Source of the DNA: Cupriavidus basilensis
Lineage (GTDB): Bacteria; Pseudomonadota; Gammaproteobacteria; Burkholderiales; Burkholderiaceae
Direction of reading: 5' to 3'
Assembly: GCF_000832305.1 (NCBI RefSeq)
Contig: NZ_CP010537.1
Coordinates: forward strand, 1,116,001 to 1,180,000
Length of the DNA: 64,000 bases
Shown: positions 45,606-55,700 of the stretch, one piece after another
Position numbering within the stretch: position 1 is the first letter of the stretch
Layout: every line of letters begins with the position of its first letter
The notes under the pieces: generated by a model
Seen by the model: only the letters and a program-made list of their open reading frames with translations
What the model was told of the DNA's origin: nothing
Database searches by the model: none
Made by a program: the position numbers and the translations under genes

Positions 45606-46523
45606 ATGCCTGTCAACGCCAAAGCCTCCTTCCCGCACGCAGCTCCTGTATCGATCGACGCATTCGGGTGCGCCGCGGAAAAGCTCTCCAAGGATCAGAA
45701 GCTCACCGGCAGCGAGATCCATTTTTTCCGCAAGAGCTCGCCCGGCGAGAAGGCGAGCCAGGTTATCACTTCGGCGTCGCATCGCGGCTTTCTGGTGGGG
45801 ATTTCGCTGTGCACGGGCCATCGCCGCCGGGTGTTTCATGAGCGCCGCGCGAGCACCCACGAATTTGAAAATAACTCCATCTATATCCGGAATTTCCTTG
45901 AAGACTATAAAGCCGATTTTTATGGTTTTTTCGACTTCATCCTGCTGGAGATTTCCCGCACCTTTATCGAGCGCACCAGCGCGGAACTAGGCCGCTCGCG
46001 CATCCTGGGGCTGCGCAGCGCGGCGGGAGAGCAAGACCAGGTGCTGGCGCATCTCGCCCAGGCGGCGGCGCCGGCACTGAGCCAGCCCGGGATGGCCAGC
46101 AAGCTGTTCGTCGATCAGCTGGGCTTCACGATCGGGACCTATCTCGTCGAGCGCTATGGGAATGGCTCCGTCGCGACGCCCAAGACAAACCGGTTGCTGT
46201 CGCAACGCAGCGTGGAGATGGCCAAGGAAATGCTGATCGCCAAGATCGATGGCGATCTGTCCATTGCCGACGTCGCCGACGCCTGCAACCTGTCGCGTAG
46301 CCATTTCACCCGTGCCTTTCGGGATACGACTGGCCAGACACCCCATCAGTGGCTGGCGGCCCAGCGCCTGGAGCGCGCCCGCGGGCTCCTGCGCGAAACC
46401 GGACTCTGCCTGGCGGAAGTGGCAATGGCTTGCGGCTTCTCCGATCAAAGCCATTTCACCCGCGTGTTCTCGCAAGCGGTCGGCGTCTCTCCCGGCAACT
46501 GGCGCCGCAGGGTTCACGCCTGA
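45606..46523 (+). CDS. AraC family transcriptional regulator
   Basis: 305 residues from the ATG at 45606 (MPVNAKASFP). The N-terminal half is an uncharacterised effector or dimerisation domain; the C-terminal double HTH is clear: LSIADVADACNLSRSHFTRA, TTGQTPHQWLAAQRLERARG, ACGFSDQSHFTRVFSQAVGV. The MFS gene starts 163 bp later on the same strand and may be a target. Confidence 0.93.
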   Translation: MPVNAKASFPHAAPVSIDAFGCAAEKLSKDQKLTGSEIHFFRKSSPGEKASQVITSASHRGFLVGISLCTGHRRRVFHERRASTHEFENNSIYIRNFLEDYKADFYGFFDFILLEISRTFIERTSAELGRSRILGLRSAAGEQDQVLAHLAQAAAPALSQPGMASKLFVDQLGFTIGTYLVERYGNGSVATPKTNRLLSQRSVEMAKEMLIAKIDGDLSIADVADACNLSRSHFTRAFRDTTGQTPHQWLAAQRLERARGLLRETGLCLAEVAMACGFSDQSHFTRVFSQAVGVSPGNWRRRVHA

Positions 46524-46686
46524 CGCGCCGGGCGCAAGGCTGGTGCGCCGATGCCGATGCCGATGCCGAGGCACAAGACCATTGTCCCTTGGTATAGGTA
46601 GACGGCGCCCGCTGTGCTCCACACAATGCGGCTGTGCCACTGTTGGCATTGCCACCTTCAGTGCCTGAGCAACTTGCGACCAAGCC

Positions 46687-48318
46687 ATGAATGACTCTCA
46701 AGCCGGCTCAGCCGGCACGCCCGCCGCGCAGCGCGGCAGCGCCGGTGCAGCCGGCTCGCCGTGGAGCCCGCTGCGGTACAGCACTTTCCGGATGCTGTGG
46801 ATCGCCACGGTGGCGTCCAATGTGGGTACCTGGATGAACGACGTAGGCGCCAGCTGGCTGATGACGTCGCTCGACCCCGATCCCCTGATGGTCGCCCTGG
46901 TGCAGGCTGCGGGCAGCCTGCCGATGTTCCTGTTCGCCCTGCCGTCCGGGGTGCTGGCCGATATCGTCGACCGGCGCAAGTACCTGATCTTCGCGCAGCT
47001 TTGGACGCTGGCGGTGGCGACCACGCTGGGCGTGCTTGCGCTCACCGGCCTGGTCAACGCCCATGTGCTGCTGCTGGCTGCATTTTTGCTGAGCACCGGC
47101 GCGGCGATGAGCTCGCCGCCGTTCCAGGCCATCGTGCCGGACCTGGTCGACAAGGCGGACTTGCCGCCGGCCATTGCGCTGAACTCCCTGGGGATCAATA
47201 TCAGCCGTGCGATCGGCCCTGCGCTGGGTGGCTTGATCCTGTCGTTCTCCGGGCCCGCGGTGGTCTTTCTGCTCAACGCGCTGTCGGTGCTGGGCGTGAC
47301 GCTGGTGCTGTACCGGTGGAAGGCCGAGCCCGCCCGGCGGAACCTGCCGCCCGAGCATTTCCTTTCGGCGGTGCGTGCCGGCCTGCGGTATGTGGAGGCC
47401 GCGCCGCTGCTGCGGGTCGTGCTGGTCAGGGCGGTCGCGTTCTTTCTCTTCGGCAGTGCCGGCTGGGCGCTGCTGCCGCTGGTGGCCCGGCGGGAACTGG
47501 GCCTCGGCCCGGGCGGATATGGCTTGCTGCTGGCCAGCATCGGCCTGGGCGCCGTCGGCGGCGCGCTTGTGCTCCCCAAGCTGCGCGGCCGGGTCAGCGC
47601 CGATCGCATGGTGGTGCTGGCAAGCCTGCTGTTCGCGCTGAGCTTGCTCGCGCTGGCCTATGTGCGGCATTTCTGGCTGCTGGCAGCCGCACTGCTGTTT
47701 GCCGGGCTGGCCTGGATCGCGGTACTGTCCACGCTCAATGTGGCCGCCCAGCGCAGCGCCGCGGGCTGGGTCAAGGCACGCGCGCTGGCGGCCTACCTGA
47801 CCGTGTTCTTCGGCGCCATGACCGCGGGGAGCGCGCTATGGGGCAAGACCGCCGCGCTGCTGGGCATTCCCGCCGCCCTGATGCTAGCGGCAGCCGGGCT
47901 GGCCCTGGCTTGCACCGCTGCGCTGCGGTGGCGCCTGGGCATCTCGCCGGAGCTGGACCTGGCGCCTTCAGGCTTTCTGCACCCGGGTGAACTGGACGTG
48001 GCCCACGACCGTGGGCCAGTGATGATCTGCGTGGAATACGAGGTCGCGCCCGAGGATGCGGCAGCGTTTGGCAAGGCCGTGCAGGAGATGCGCCGGATTC
48101 GCCGCCGCGGCGGTGCGCTGTCCTGGGGGGTCTACGAAGACCTGGCCGCGCCCGGGCGCTTCATCGAGACCTTCCTGGTGGAGTCGTGGCTGGAGCATCT
48201 GCGCCAGCACGAGCGCCACACCATGAACGACAAACTGATCCAGACGCGCGTGCATAGCTTTCACCGCGGTGCCGCGCCGCCCGTCGTGCGCCACCTGGCA
48301 GCACCCGATGGCAGCTGA
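46687..48318 (+). CDS. MFS transporter (EntS/MFS_3 type) with C-terminal ABM-like domain
   Basis: 543 residues. The MFS body (about 25-425) opens YSTFRMLWIATVASNVGTWM and includes LPSGVLADIVDRRKYLIFAQ. After helix 12 a soluble extension of about 110 residues, with PVMICVEYEVAPEDAAAFGK then FIETFLVESWLEHLRQHERH, has the look of an antibiotic-biosynthesis-monooxygenase-like ferredoxin fold. This layout is recurrent in proteobacterial MFS_3 proteins. Cargo unknown. Confidence 0.9.
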   Translation: MNDSQAGSAGTPAAQRGSAGAAGSPWSPLRYSTFRMLWIATVASNVGTWMNDVGASWLMTSLDPDPLMVALVQAAGSLPMFLFALPSGVLADIVDRRKYLIFAQLWTLAVATTLGVLALTGLVNAHVLLLAAFLLSTGAAMSSPPFQAIVPDLVDKADLPPAIALNSLGINISRAIGPALGGLILSFSGPAVVFLLNALSVLGVTLVLYRWKAEPARRNLPPEHFLSAVRAGLRYVEAAPLLRVVLVRAVAFFLFGSAGWALLPLVARRELGLGPGGYGLLLASIGLGAVGGALVLPKLRGRVSADRMVVLASLLFALSLLALAYVRHFWLLAAALLFAGLAWIAVLSTLNVAAQRSAAGWVKARALAAYLTVFFGAMTAGSALWGKTAALLGIPAALMLAAAGLALACTAALRWRLGISPELDLAPSGFLHPGELDVAHDRGPVMICVEYEVAPEDAAAFGKAVQEMRRIRRRGGALSWGVYEDLAAPGRFIETFLVESWLEHLRQHERHTMNDKLIQTRVHSFHRGAAPPVVRHLAAPDGS

Positions 48319-48334
48319 CCACACCTGCGCCGGA

Positions 48335-49537
48335 TCAGGGCGGGGTGGCGTCCAGGCGCGGCAGCAGTTGCCTGGACAGTTCCAGGATCAGCAGGATCAC
48401 GAGCGCGCCGCTGATGGCGAACAAGGCCGGGATGCCGGCCGTGTCCACCAGGCGCGCCGCTAGCAGCACGCCAAGGCCCTGGCCGGCGAACAGGCAGAAC
48501 GCAAACAAGGCGACGGCGTTCGCGCGTTGCGAAGGTGCCATCTGCGTGGCGGCGGTCTGCATCGCATTCAGGACGATGTAGTAGCCACAGCCCGCGCACA
48601 GGCAACCCGCGGCAATCCAGAGCCAGTGTTGCCCAAGTGCGATGCAGGCCATCCCCACGCCAAGCAGCGCGGCCGCCAGCCTGGCCAGGCGCCGCCGTCC
48701 CACGCTGCGAATCAGCGCCGGCGCGAAGCCGGCGTACAGCAGCCCGCCTATGCCGTGCATCGACGTGATGGCGCCGGCCGCCGCCAGGGACAAGGCAAAG
48801 TGGAGCTTGAGGTAGGTCGGCACAAAGGCGAACACGCTCGGGCAGAGCAAGCCCAGCAGCAAGGTCATGCACAGTACCCGGCGCACCCATGCGGATTTCA
48901 GCAGGGTTGCGGGTCCTGGCCGCGGGCCGGGTGCCCCGCGCCGCCAATCGCCGGCCGTTTCATCGCGGCGTGCCAGGCTGGCCAGGATCGCGGCCACGCA
49001 GGCGAAACCGGCGGCCAGCAGCACGAAGGCGGCACGCCAGCCCAGCGTATCGGCGACGAGTCCGGATACCCATTGGCCGGTCATCAGTCCGCAGATGGTG
49101 GCCACCGAGTAGCGCGCGAGCAGGCTCTGCCGCGAGACCAGTGGTTCGGTATCGCCGAGGCGCGCCAGGCAGATCGGAATGACGCCAGCCGCCGCCGCGC
49201 CGGCGATCGCGCGCACTACCACCAGCCATTCGAAGCCAGGCGCCAGCGACTGGCTGAAATTGGCAACGGCGCAGGCCAGCAAGGCAGCCGCGATGACACG
49301 CAGCTTGCCGTAGCGTTCGGCCAGGGGCCCGTAGATCAGCTGGAATGCGGCATAGGCAAGCATGAAGCTTGTCACCGCCACACCGGTCTTTCCCGCGGAG
49401 ATCCCGAAGTCGCGTGACAAGGCCGGCAGCAGGGTGTCGGCGGCCCGGATGGAGGCCGCGGCAAAAAAGCCGCTCAGGCCCAGGGCAAGCCGCTCGTGGC
49501 GCATGCCGAGTGCCAGGGGCACCGCGATTTCGGGCAT
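48335..49537 (-). CDS. MFS transporter
   Basis: 400 residues from the ATG at 49537; 12 helices. YGPLAERYGKLRVIAAALLA is motif A, and YSVATICGLMTGQWVSGLVA resembles motif C. It lies 5 bp behind the receiver-domain gene on the minus strand and is convergent with the preceding MFS gene. Cargo cannot be predicted. Confidence 0.9.
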   Translation of the reverse strand: MPEIAVPLALGMRHERLALGLSGFFAAASIRAADTLLPALSRDFGISAGKTGVAVTSFMLAYAAFQLIYGPLAERYGKLRVIAAALLACAVANFSQSLAPGFEWLVVVRAIAGAAAAGVIPICLARLGDTEPLVSRQSLLARYSVATICGLMTGQWVSGLVADTLGWRAAFVLLAAGFACVAAILASLARRDETAGDWRRGAPGPRPGPATLLKSAWVRRVLCMTLLLGLLCPSVFAFVPTYLKLHFALSLAAAGAITSMHGIGGLLYAGFAPALIRSVGRRRLARLAAALLGVGMACIALGQHWLWIAAGCLCAGCGYYIVLNAMQTAATQMAPSQRANAVALFAFCLFAGQGLGVLLAARLVDTAGIPALFAISGALVILLILELSRQLLPRLDATPP

Positions 49538-49542
49538 CGTCT

Positions 49543-49941
49543 TCAGTCCCCTGGCTGCGGCCCGGACTTCGCGCTTCGCGCCAGCACGTTCCCGATGCAA
49601 CGGATGATGTCGGCTTCCATGAACGGCTTGCCGAGAAAGCAGGCAGCGCCGATCGCCTCGGCGCGTTGCCGGTAGCATTCCTCGGGAAAGGCCGTCATGA
49701 AGATCACCGGCGTGGAAAACCCGCGTGCGCGAAGGTGTTCGCACAGCGCGAAGCCGTTCATCGCGGGCATCTGCACGTCGGCAACCAGGCAGGAAATGCC
49801 ATCGATGGTGTTTGACTGCAGCAGATCGTTCCCGCTCGCATAGAGTTCGACGCTCATGCTGAAGGAGCGCAGCAGGCTTCCCAGGGCTTGTCGGACAGCA
49901 GCATCGTCGTCGACGATGGCGATCACCGGGGTAGCTATCAC
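49543..49941 (-). CDS. Single-domain response regulator (receiver only)
   Basis: 132 residues. Acidic pocket VIAIVDDDAAVRQALGSLLR, phospho-acceptor Asp in CLVADVQMPAMNGFALC, Thr in PVIFMTAFPEE and Lys in CFLGKPFMEADI, all present. There is no output domain, so it may act through protein contact or as a phosphate sink. It is divergent from the large sensor kinase gene 359 bp away, which also has a FixJ-type regulator downstream; the three probably form one signalling system. Confidence 0.92.
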   Translation of the reverse strand: MIATPVIAIVDDDAAVRQALGSLLRSFSMSVELYASGNDLLQSNTIDGISCLVADVQMPAMNGFALCEHLRARGFSTPVIFMTAFPEECYRQRAEAIGAACFLGKPFMEADIIRCIGNVLARSAKSGPQPGD

Positions 49942-50300
49942 ACGGTGTTCCTCCTTTTGTCATGAGCGGTGACGAAGCGGTCGGAGGCCCCCATCGCTTG
50001 CATCGAGGATATCGTGCTGCCACGTTCTCTGGAATCATACGGTGGTATTGCCGGCCACGGTCAGGGATTCCCCCCGGGCGCGCGGGCAAGAGCGGTCCGG
50101 CCGCGCCGTGCGCCCCGTGCCCACGCGCTCTCGGGTCCGGCCAGGCCCGCCCGGGCCAGGCCTGGCGTGGCAGGGGGTAACACCAAAGTATGAGACGGCG
50201 ACACCGGCGGGCGCATCCTCTGCCGCTGATTGCCCCTGTCGGGCGGAATATACTCCGAGCTTCCGAGCTTCCCGGCTTTCATGATGCAGTCCCAGGTTCG

Positions 50301-53300
50301 ATGAATTCGTTGCGCAACTACAAGCTCGAATATTTGCTGGACGGCGAGATCGCGCTGCTTCGCGGGACTGCCGCCGGATGCCCGCCCGTGCTGCTTTCGC
50401 TCGCCGGCCCGGCTGCCAGCGTGGCTGGTGTGCAGCGCCGGCGCCTCGAGCACGAATTCACCTTGCGGGACCTGCTGCGATCCGATTGGGCAGTGGTTCC
50501 GGTGGCGTTGATCCGCTATGACCGCAGGCCGGCCCTGCTCGCGGCCGACGAGGGCGGCTCGCCGCTGGCCCCGTTGCCTGGCGAGCCGTTTGCGCTGGAT
50601 GCCTTCCTGGAAATCGCGATCGCCGTGTCCGCCGCGATCGCGGCCATGCACGAATCCGGCATCGTCCACCGCGACATCAAGCCTGCGCATCTCCTGGTCG
50701 CACCGAACCGGGAACGGGCCTGGATTACCGGGTTCGGCATCGCCACCGTCGCCTCGTCTGGCACCTTGCCCGGCACCTTGCCCGGCGCGCAAGCCCCGAT
50801 GCTGGCGGGAACCCTGGCCTACATGGCGCCCGAGCAGGCCGCCAGGGGAGAGTCGGCGGTCGACGCACGGGCGGACCTCTACGCGCTGGGCGTGATCCTG
50901 TATCAGATGCTCACGGGTGTCCTGCCGCTCGAAGCCAGCGAGCCGGTAGGCTGGGTGCACAGCCATTTCGCAAGACTGCCGGTGGCGCCGTCCGAGCGCA
51001 ACGACGCCGTTGCGCCAGTGTTGTCGGCCATGGTGATGCGGTTGCTGGCCAAGGCGCCCGCGGAACGCTACCCCAGCGCGAGCGCGCTTGCCGGCGAACT
51101 GCGGCGGTGCCAGCAGGCGTGGCGCAACCACGGCAGCCTGGATGAGGTCGCAAGCGCCCCATTGCCTGACTTGCCGGATAGCCAGGGCGATGCGCCGGGT
51201 TTGCTTGCCGAGGGCCTGCAGCGGCTGCCGCCGGAAACAGGCGCCTTGCTGATGGCCCTGTCTTGCCTGGGCAGCACGGTGCCGGCGGCAACCGCGGCTC
51301 AGGCGTTGGATGTCAGCGAAGCACGGCTTGGCGGCCTGCTGGCGCAAGCCGTGGCCGGGGGCTACATCGTGGTCGGCGATGCCTGCTATCGCTTCGCCCA
51401 CGAACGGGTCCAGGAGGCAGCCTATGCCTTGATTCCTGTTGCCGATCGCCCGGCCTTGCACCTGCGGTTTGGCCGCCGGTTGGCGCACGGTGACAATGGT
51501 GACGGCGGCGTCTTCTGCGCGGTTGACCAGTTCAACCGCGCAGCCGGCATCCACCTCGATGACGGCGAGCGGCTCCAGGTTGCCCAACTGAGCCTGGAGG
51601 CCGCGCTTCGCGCGATGAAGACAACCGCCTACGACACCGCCAGTGCTTGTTTTTCCGCCGGCGAGCGATGGCTGCCAGACGGGGCATGGGAGACCCATCA
51701 CGCGTTGGCGCTGGCGTTGGCGATGGGCCGCGCCGAGTGCGAATTCGTTGACGGCCGGCTTGGCGCCGCCGCGGCCAGTTTGCTGGACCTGAGCGCCAGG
51801 ACGCGGACACCCGCCGACCTGGCGGCGGTCACGCGGCTGCAAGTGGCGGTGCATACGGCGCTTGACCAGTCCGACCACGCCGTCAGGCTGGGGCTGGGGT
51901 TCGTCCGCACGATGGGCCTGGACTTCCGGCCCGACGCGCCGGGGCAGGTGGAGGAGGAGTACCAGCGCTTGCTTGCGTTGCTGGGCGATCGGCCGGTCGA
52001 GTCGCTGGCCAGCTTGCCGCGCATGCATAGCCCGGTGTGGCGCGCCACGCTCAGCGTCCTGGCCGAGGTGATGTCGCCCGCGTCGTTCATGGACCGGAAC
52101 CTGCGCGACCTGATACCGCTCTGGATGGCGCTCATCAGCCTGGAGCATGGCAACGACGAAGCCTCCTGCATTGCGTACGTTCACCTTGGCATGACGATCG
52201 GGCCGCGTTGTGGCGACTACGGGCTGGGTTATCGCCTGGGCCAGGCCGGCCTGGCGCTGGTCGCGCAGGAGGGCATGGGCCGCTTTCGCGCCAAGGTCCA
52301 TATGTGCTTTGGGGCGTTGCTGCTGCCGTGGACCCAGCCCATCCGCGGCGGGCGCGAACTGATCGAGCGCAGTTTCGAAGAAGGCCGGCAGACGGGGGAT
52401 TTCAATTTCGCTGCCTATAGCCGCAACCAGCTGGTGACCCATCTGCTCGGTTGCGCGGAGCCGCTGGCCAGCGTGGAGGCGCAGATCGAGACTGGCCTGG
52501 CTTTCGCCCGCTCTCTCGGCCTGGGGCGGGTCGTCGATATCCTGAGCGCGCAGGCCAGGTATGTGGCGGTGCTGCGGGGCAGGGCCGCAGGCTGGATGGC
52601 GCGGGAGGCCGGCGAGCCGGGGCTGCTGGAAGCCGAGGCAAGACTGCAGGCCGATCCCCGCCTCGCCGTCGCCGCCTGCTGCTACTGGATTCGCAAGCTG
52701 CAGGCCTGTTTCGCCGCGGACGACTATCGGGGGGCGCTGGACGCGGCCCGCAAGGCGGAGCCGCTGCTATGGACCGCCCCGTATTTCCTGGAGATCGCGG
52801 ACTATCATTTTTTCGCGGCGCTCACGTTGGCGCGGGCGCCGGTATTCCCGGGCCACGCACCAGGCCACACATCCGGCCACGTGCCTGGCGGCGCGCACGC
52901 GGCGGCGTTCAAACGCCATCACGACCAGCTGAGCGCCTGGGCACGGGAGAATCCCGCCAACTTCGGCGCGCGCGCGGGCATCCTGTCGGCCGAAGCCTCG
53001 CGCATGGCGCGAGATCCCTTGCAGGCCATGCGGCAGTACGAGCAGGCGGCCCGACAGGCGCGAGAGCGGGACCTGGTGCATGACGAGGCCCTGGCCTACG
53101 ATCTGTGCGCGCGCTGCTGTTTCGAACAGGGCCTGGCGGCGCCGGCAATGGCTTACTTGCGCAAGGCCCGCGATGCCTATGGCAGTTGGGGCGCCGAGGG
53201 CCTGGTGCGCAAGCTGGAGGCGCGCGCGCGCGCCCATGACGGCACGGATCTGGACACGGGCCGCACGGCCATCGAACGGACCGACGCGGCGGCCCTTCAG

Positions 53301-54614
53301 CCCGCTACCTATATCGGCCCTGCCTCCCAGCTGGACCTCGACACCGCCATCAGGGCGACGCAGGCGCTGGCCGGCGAGATACAGCTCGACCGCCTGATCA
53401 ACACGCTGCTGACGACCACCCTTGAGCAGGCGGCCGCACAGAGAGCATTGCTGTTTCTCTGGCAGGACGGTGCACTGCGCCTGGCCGCGCAAGCCCGGAC
53501 CGAGCAATCCGGCATTGTGGTCGACCTGGACCCGGCCGGCGCCGTGCCCTATCCCCGCGCCATCATCGACGCGGCGCTCACGACCCGCGCGGATTTCGTC
53601 CTCGACAATGCCAGGACGCATGCGAAGTTCGGGCAGGATGCGGACGTCCAGGCGCGCAGCGTGCGCTCGGTGGCGTGCCTGGCGCTGGCCAAGCAGGCCG
53701 CGCCGATCGGCGTGCTCTACCTGGAGAATAATCTGGCGGATGGGCTGTTTACCGGCCGGAGAATCAACCTGCTGGCCATGCTGGCCTCCCAGGCAGCCAT
53801 CTCCCTGGAGAATGCCAGGCTCTATGAAGAGTTGCTGCGCCAGAACCAGGAGCGCCAGCGGGCACAAGCCGAACTGGCGCACGTCTCCCGGGTCACCACG
53901 CTTGGCGAGCTGGCGGCGTCGATTGCGCACGAGGTCAATCAGCCGCTGACCGGTATCGTCACGTATGGCGGCGCGTGCCTGCGCTGGATCAACCGTCCCG
54001 AACCCGATCTCGATGAAGCGCGTCATGCGGTGGAGAACATGATCGCGGAAGGACTGCGCGCAAGCGAGGTGATCCGGCGCATCCGGGCGCTCGCGCGCAA
54101 GGGGGAGTCTCGTCGCTTGCCGTTGCAATTGAGCGACCTTGTGGCCGAGACCGTGGCCATGGTCAAGCACCAGGCCGAGGCTCAAGCCATCGTCATTGCC
54201 CAGGACTGCGCGGCCGGGCTGCCGCAAGTGCTCGGCGACCGCATCCAGTTGCAGCAGGTGATCATCAACCTGCTCGTCAATGCCATCCAGGCAATGTCAT
54301 GCCGCCGTCCGGGGCGCCGTCACCTTCGGGTCACCACCGCGGCGCCCGCCGACGGCCAGGTACTGTTGCGGGTGGAGGATACCGGCCCGGGTATCGACGC
54401 GGGAAAGCTGGACAAGCTGTTCGAGGCGTTCTACACCACGCGCGAGCAAGGGCTGGGCATGGGCCTGTCGATCTGCCGATCGATCGTCGAAGCGCATGGT
54501 GGCTCCATATGGGCCGAGTCTCCCGTGCGTGCCGAGGCGCAAAGCGGCCAGCATCCGGCAGGCCCCGGCGCGGCCTTCTCCTTTACCCTGCCGGTGCCGC
54601 AACCACAGCCGTGA
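50301..54614 (+). CDS. Giant sensor: Ser/Thr kinase-like - TPR-like - GAF - histidine kinase fusion, lacking the P-loop ATPase
   Basis: 1437 residues from MNSLRNYKLE at 50301. A Ser/Thr kinase-like domain (about 1-270) has SGIVHRDIKPAHLLVA, but TGFGIA in place of DFG, and AGTLAYMAPEQAARGE. A helical repeat region follows (about 300-960), then a GAF domain (about 1017-1185), HisKA with SIAHEVNQPLTGIVTYGG, and HATPase with NLLVNAIQAM, VEDTGPGID and QGLGMGLSI. Relatives carry a STAND/AAA ATPase after the kinase; here only its C-terminal part (ETGALLMALSCLGSTVPAAT) remains and no Walker A is seen. Low-complexity repeats such as GHAPGHTSGHVPG occur. Probably phosphorylates the flanking response regulators. 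Confidence 0.88.
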   Translation: MNSLRNYKLEYLLDGEIALLRGTAAGCPPVLLSLAGPAASVAGVQRRRLEHEFTLRDLLRSDWAVVPVALIRYDRRPALLAADEGGSPLAPLPGEPFALDAFLEIAIAVSAAIAAMHESGIVHRDIKPAHLLVAPNRERAWITGFGIATVASSGTLPGTLPGAQAPMLAGTLAYMAPEQAARGESAVDARADLYALGVILYQMLTGVLPLEASEPVGWVHSHFARLPVAPSERNDAVAPVLSAMVMRLLAKAPAERYPSASALAGELRRCQQAWRNHGSLDEVASAPLPDLPDSQGDAPGLLAEGLQRLPPETGALLMALSCLGSTVPAATAAQALDVSEARLGGLLAQAVAGGYIVVGDACYRFAHERVQEAAYALIPVADRPALHLRFGRRLAHGDNGDGGVFCAVDQFNRAAGIHLDDGERLQVAQLSLEAALRAMKTTAYDTASACFSAGERWLPDGAWETHHALALALAMGRAECEFVDGRLGAAAASLLDLSARTRTPADLAAVTRLQVAVHTALDQSDHAVRLGLGFVRTMGLDFRPDAPGQVEEEYQRLLALLGDRPVESLASLPRMHSPVWRATLSVLAEVMSPASFMDRNLRDLIPLWMALISLEHGNDEASCIAYVHLGMTIGPRCGDYGLGYRLGQAGLALVAQEGMGRFRAKVHMCFGALLLPWTQPIRGGRELIERSFEEGRQTGDFNFAAYSRNQLVTHLLGCAEPLASVEAQIETGLAFARSLGLGRVVDILSAQARYVAVLRGRAAGWMAREAGEPGLLEAEARLQADPRLAVAACCYWIRKLQACFAADDYRGALDAARKAEPLLWTAPYFLEIADYHFFAALTLARAPVFPGHAPGHTSGHVPGGAHAAAFKRHHDQLSAWARENPANFGARAGILSAEASRMARDPLQAMRQYEQAARQARERDLVHDEALAYDLCARCCFEQGLAAPAMAYLRKARDAYGSWGAEGLVRKLEARARAHDGTDLDTGRTAIERTDAAALQPATYIGPASQLDLDTAIRATQALAGEIQLDRLINTLLTTTLEQAAAQRALLFLWQDGALRLAAQARTEQSGIVVDLDPAGAVPYPRAIIDAALTTRADFVLDNARTHAKFGQDADVQARSVRSVACLALAKQAAPIGVLYLENNLADGLFTGRRINLLAMLASQAAISLENARLYEELLRQNQERQRAQAELAHVSRVTTLGELAASIAHEVNQPLTGIVTYGGACLRWINRPEPDLDEARHAVENMIAEGLRASEVIRRIRALARKGESRRLPLQLSDLVAETVAMVKHQAEAQAIVIAQDCAAGLPQVLGDRIQLQQVIINLLVNAIQAMSCRRPGRRHLRVTTAAPADGQVLLRVEDTGPGIDAGKLDKLFEAFYTTREQGLGMGLSICRSIVEAHGGSIWAESPVRAEAQSGQHPAGPGAAFSFTLPVPQPQP

Positions 54615-54640
54615 CCGCAGGCCTGGGCGGCGCCCTGGCG

Positions 54641-54662
54641 AGCGTCTATTGAGCGTCTATTG
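54641..54662. repeat. 11-bp tandem duplication after the kinase gene
   Basis: AGCGTCTATTG occurs twice in direct succession in the 305-bp gap before the response regulator gene. The remainder of the gap shows no gene; a promoter for the regulator is likely. Confidence 0.6.
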
Positions 54663-54919
54663 TCTTTTGGCATGGGTCAGCGGGTCCTTGGGCAAGCGCT
54701 GCCCTTAAAGTGATCGTTAGTAATCTTCGACTGTGAGGCACGCATTAACAAGCCACAGTAGACAAAAGCCGGCACAAATCGACAATACGCCGGCAGGGCA
54801 AAAGCGTAGAGTGCCCATGGGCAAGCCATGCGGCGACACCGCCCCGCACAGCCCGAAACAACGATTGACGTGGTCCGCGTTCGTGCTGGCGCCTTTGAAT
54901 CTGACTGGAGAAACTGACC

Positions 54920-55579
54920 GTGACAATTCAAAGTCTGGAGCCTGTCGAGACGATTGACCGGGACGAGGCGTTGGTGCTGGTCGTCGACGACGATGCGTCG
55001 CTGCGCGGTGCGCTGGGCACCCTGTTCCGCTCGGTCGGCATGCGTGCCGCGCTGTTCGGCTCGGCCGCGGAATTGCTTGAGTACCGGTTGCCGGAAGCGC
55101 CTTGCTGCCTGGTGCTCGATGTCAGGCTGCGCGGCCAGAGTGGACTGGACCTGCAGGCGCACCTGGGGCAATTGGGCATCCGTGTCCCGATCATCTTCAT
55201 GACGGGCTATGGCGATATTGCCATGACCGTGGCAGCGATGAAGGCTGGCGCGGAAGACTTCATGGCCAAGCCGTTTCGCGATCAGGACCTGCTCGATGCG
55301 GTATCGGCGGCACTCGAGAAGGACCGCCGGCGACGCGAAGGAATGCGCAAGGCCCAGGGGCTTCGCTGCAGTTTCGAGACACTGACGCCGCGCGAGTCGG
55401 AGGTGATGGGACTGGCCGCATCCGGGCTGATGAACAAGCAGATTGCCGGGCGCATCGGCATCAGCGAGGTGACGGTAAAGATCCACCGCGGGCAGGCCAT
55501 GCGCAAGATGAAAGCGCGCACGTTTGCCGATCTCGTGCTGATGGCCCAGCAACTTGGCGTGTGCCACGTCGCGTGCTAG
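54920..55579 (+). CDS. FixJ/NarL-type response regulator
   Basis: 219 residues from a GTG at 54920 preceded by GGAGAAACTGACC. The receiver has LVLVVDDDASLRGALGTLFR, Asp in CLVLDVRLRGQSGLDLQ, Thr in IIFMTGYGDIAM and Lys in DFMAKPFRDQ. A LuxR-type HTH closes the protein: LTPRESEVMGLAASGLMNKQ, ISEVTVKIHRGQAMRKMKAR. It is 305 bp downstream of the giant histidine kinase and is the probable DNA-binding output. The acyl-CoA dehydrogenase gene follows 121 bp later. Confidence 0.93.
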   Translation: MTIQSLEPVETIDRDEALVLVVDDDASLRGALGTLFRSVGMRAALFGSAAELLEYRLPEAPCCLVLDVRLRGQSGLDLQAHLGQLGIRVPIIFMTGYGDIAMTVAAMKAGAEDFMAKPFRDQDLLDAVSAALEKDRRRREGMRKAQGLRCSFETLTPRESEVMGLAASGLMNKQIAGRIGISEVTVKIHRGQAMRKMKARTFADLVLMAQQLGVCHVAC

Positions 55580-55700
55580 CCGCGCAGGGATAGCCACGCC
55601 GGCCTATCCACACACCTCGCGCCGGGACACCCGCCTCGCCTACAATGCATTGCGCATGGCTGCAACGGCCAAATCGGAAAACGAAGCAAGGCGAGGCAAG

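Noticed and set aside
50735..50760. TGFG in place of DFG as a unique inactivating mutation of the kinase.
   Set aside because: From memory, homologues of this multi-domain family often have the same TGFGIA, so it is a family trait rather than a strain-specific lesion.
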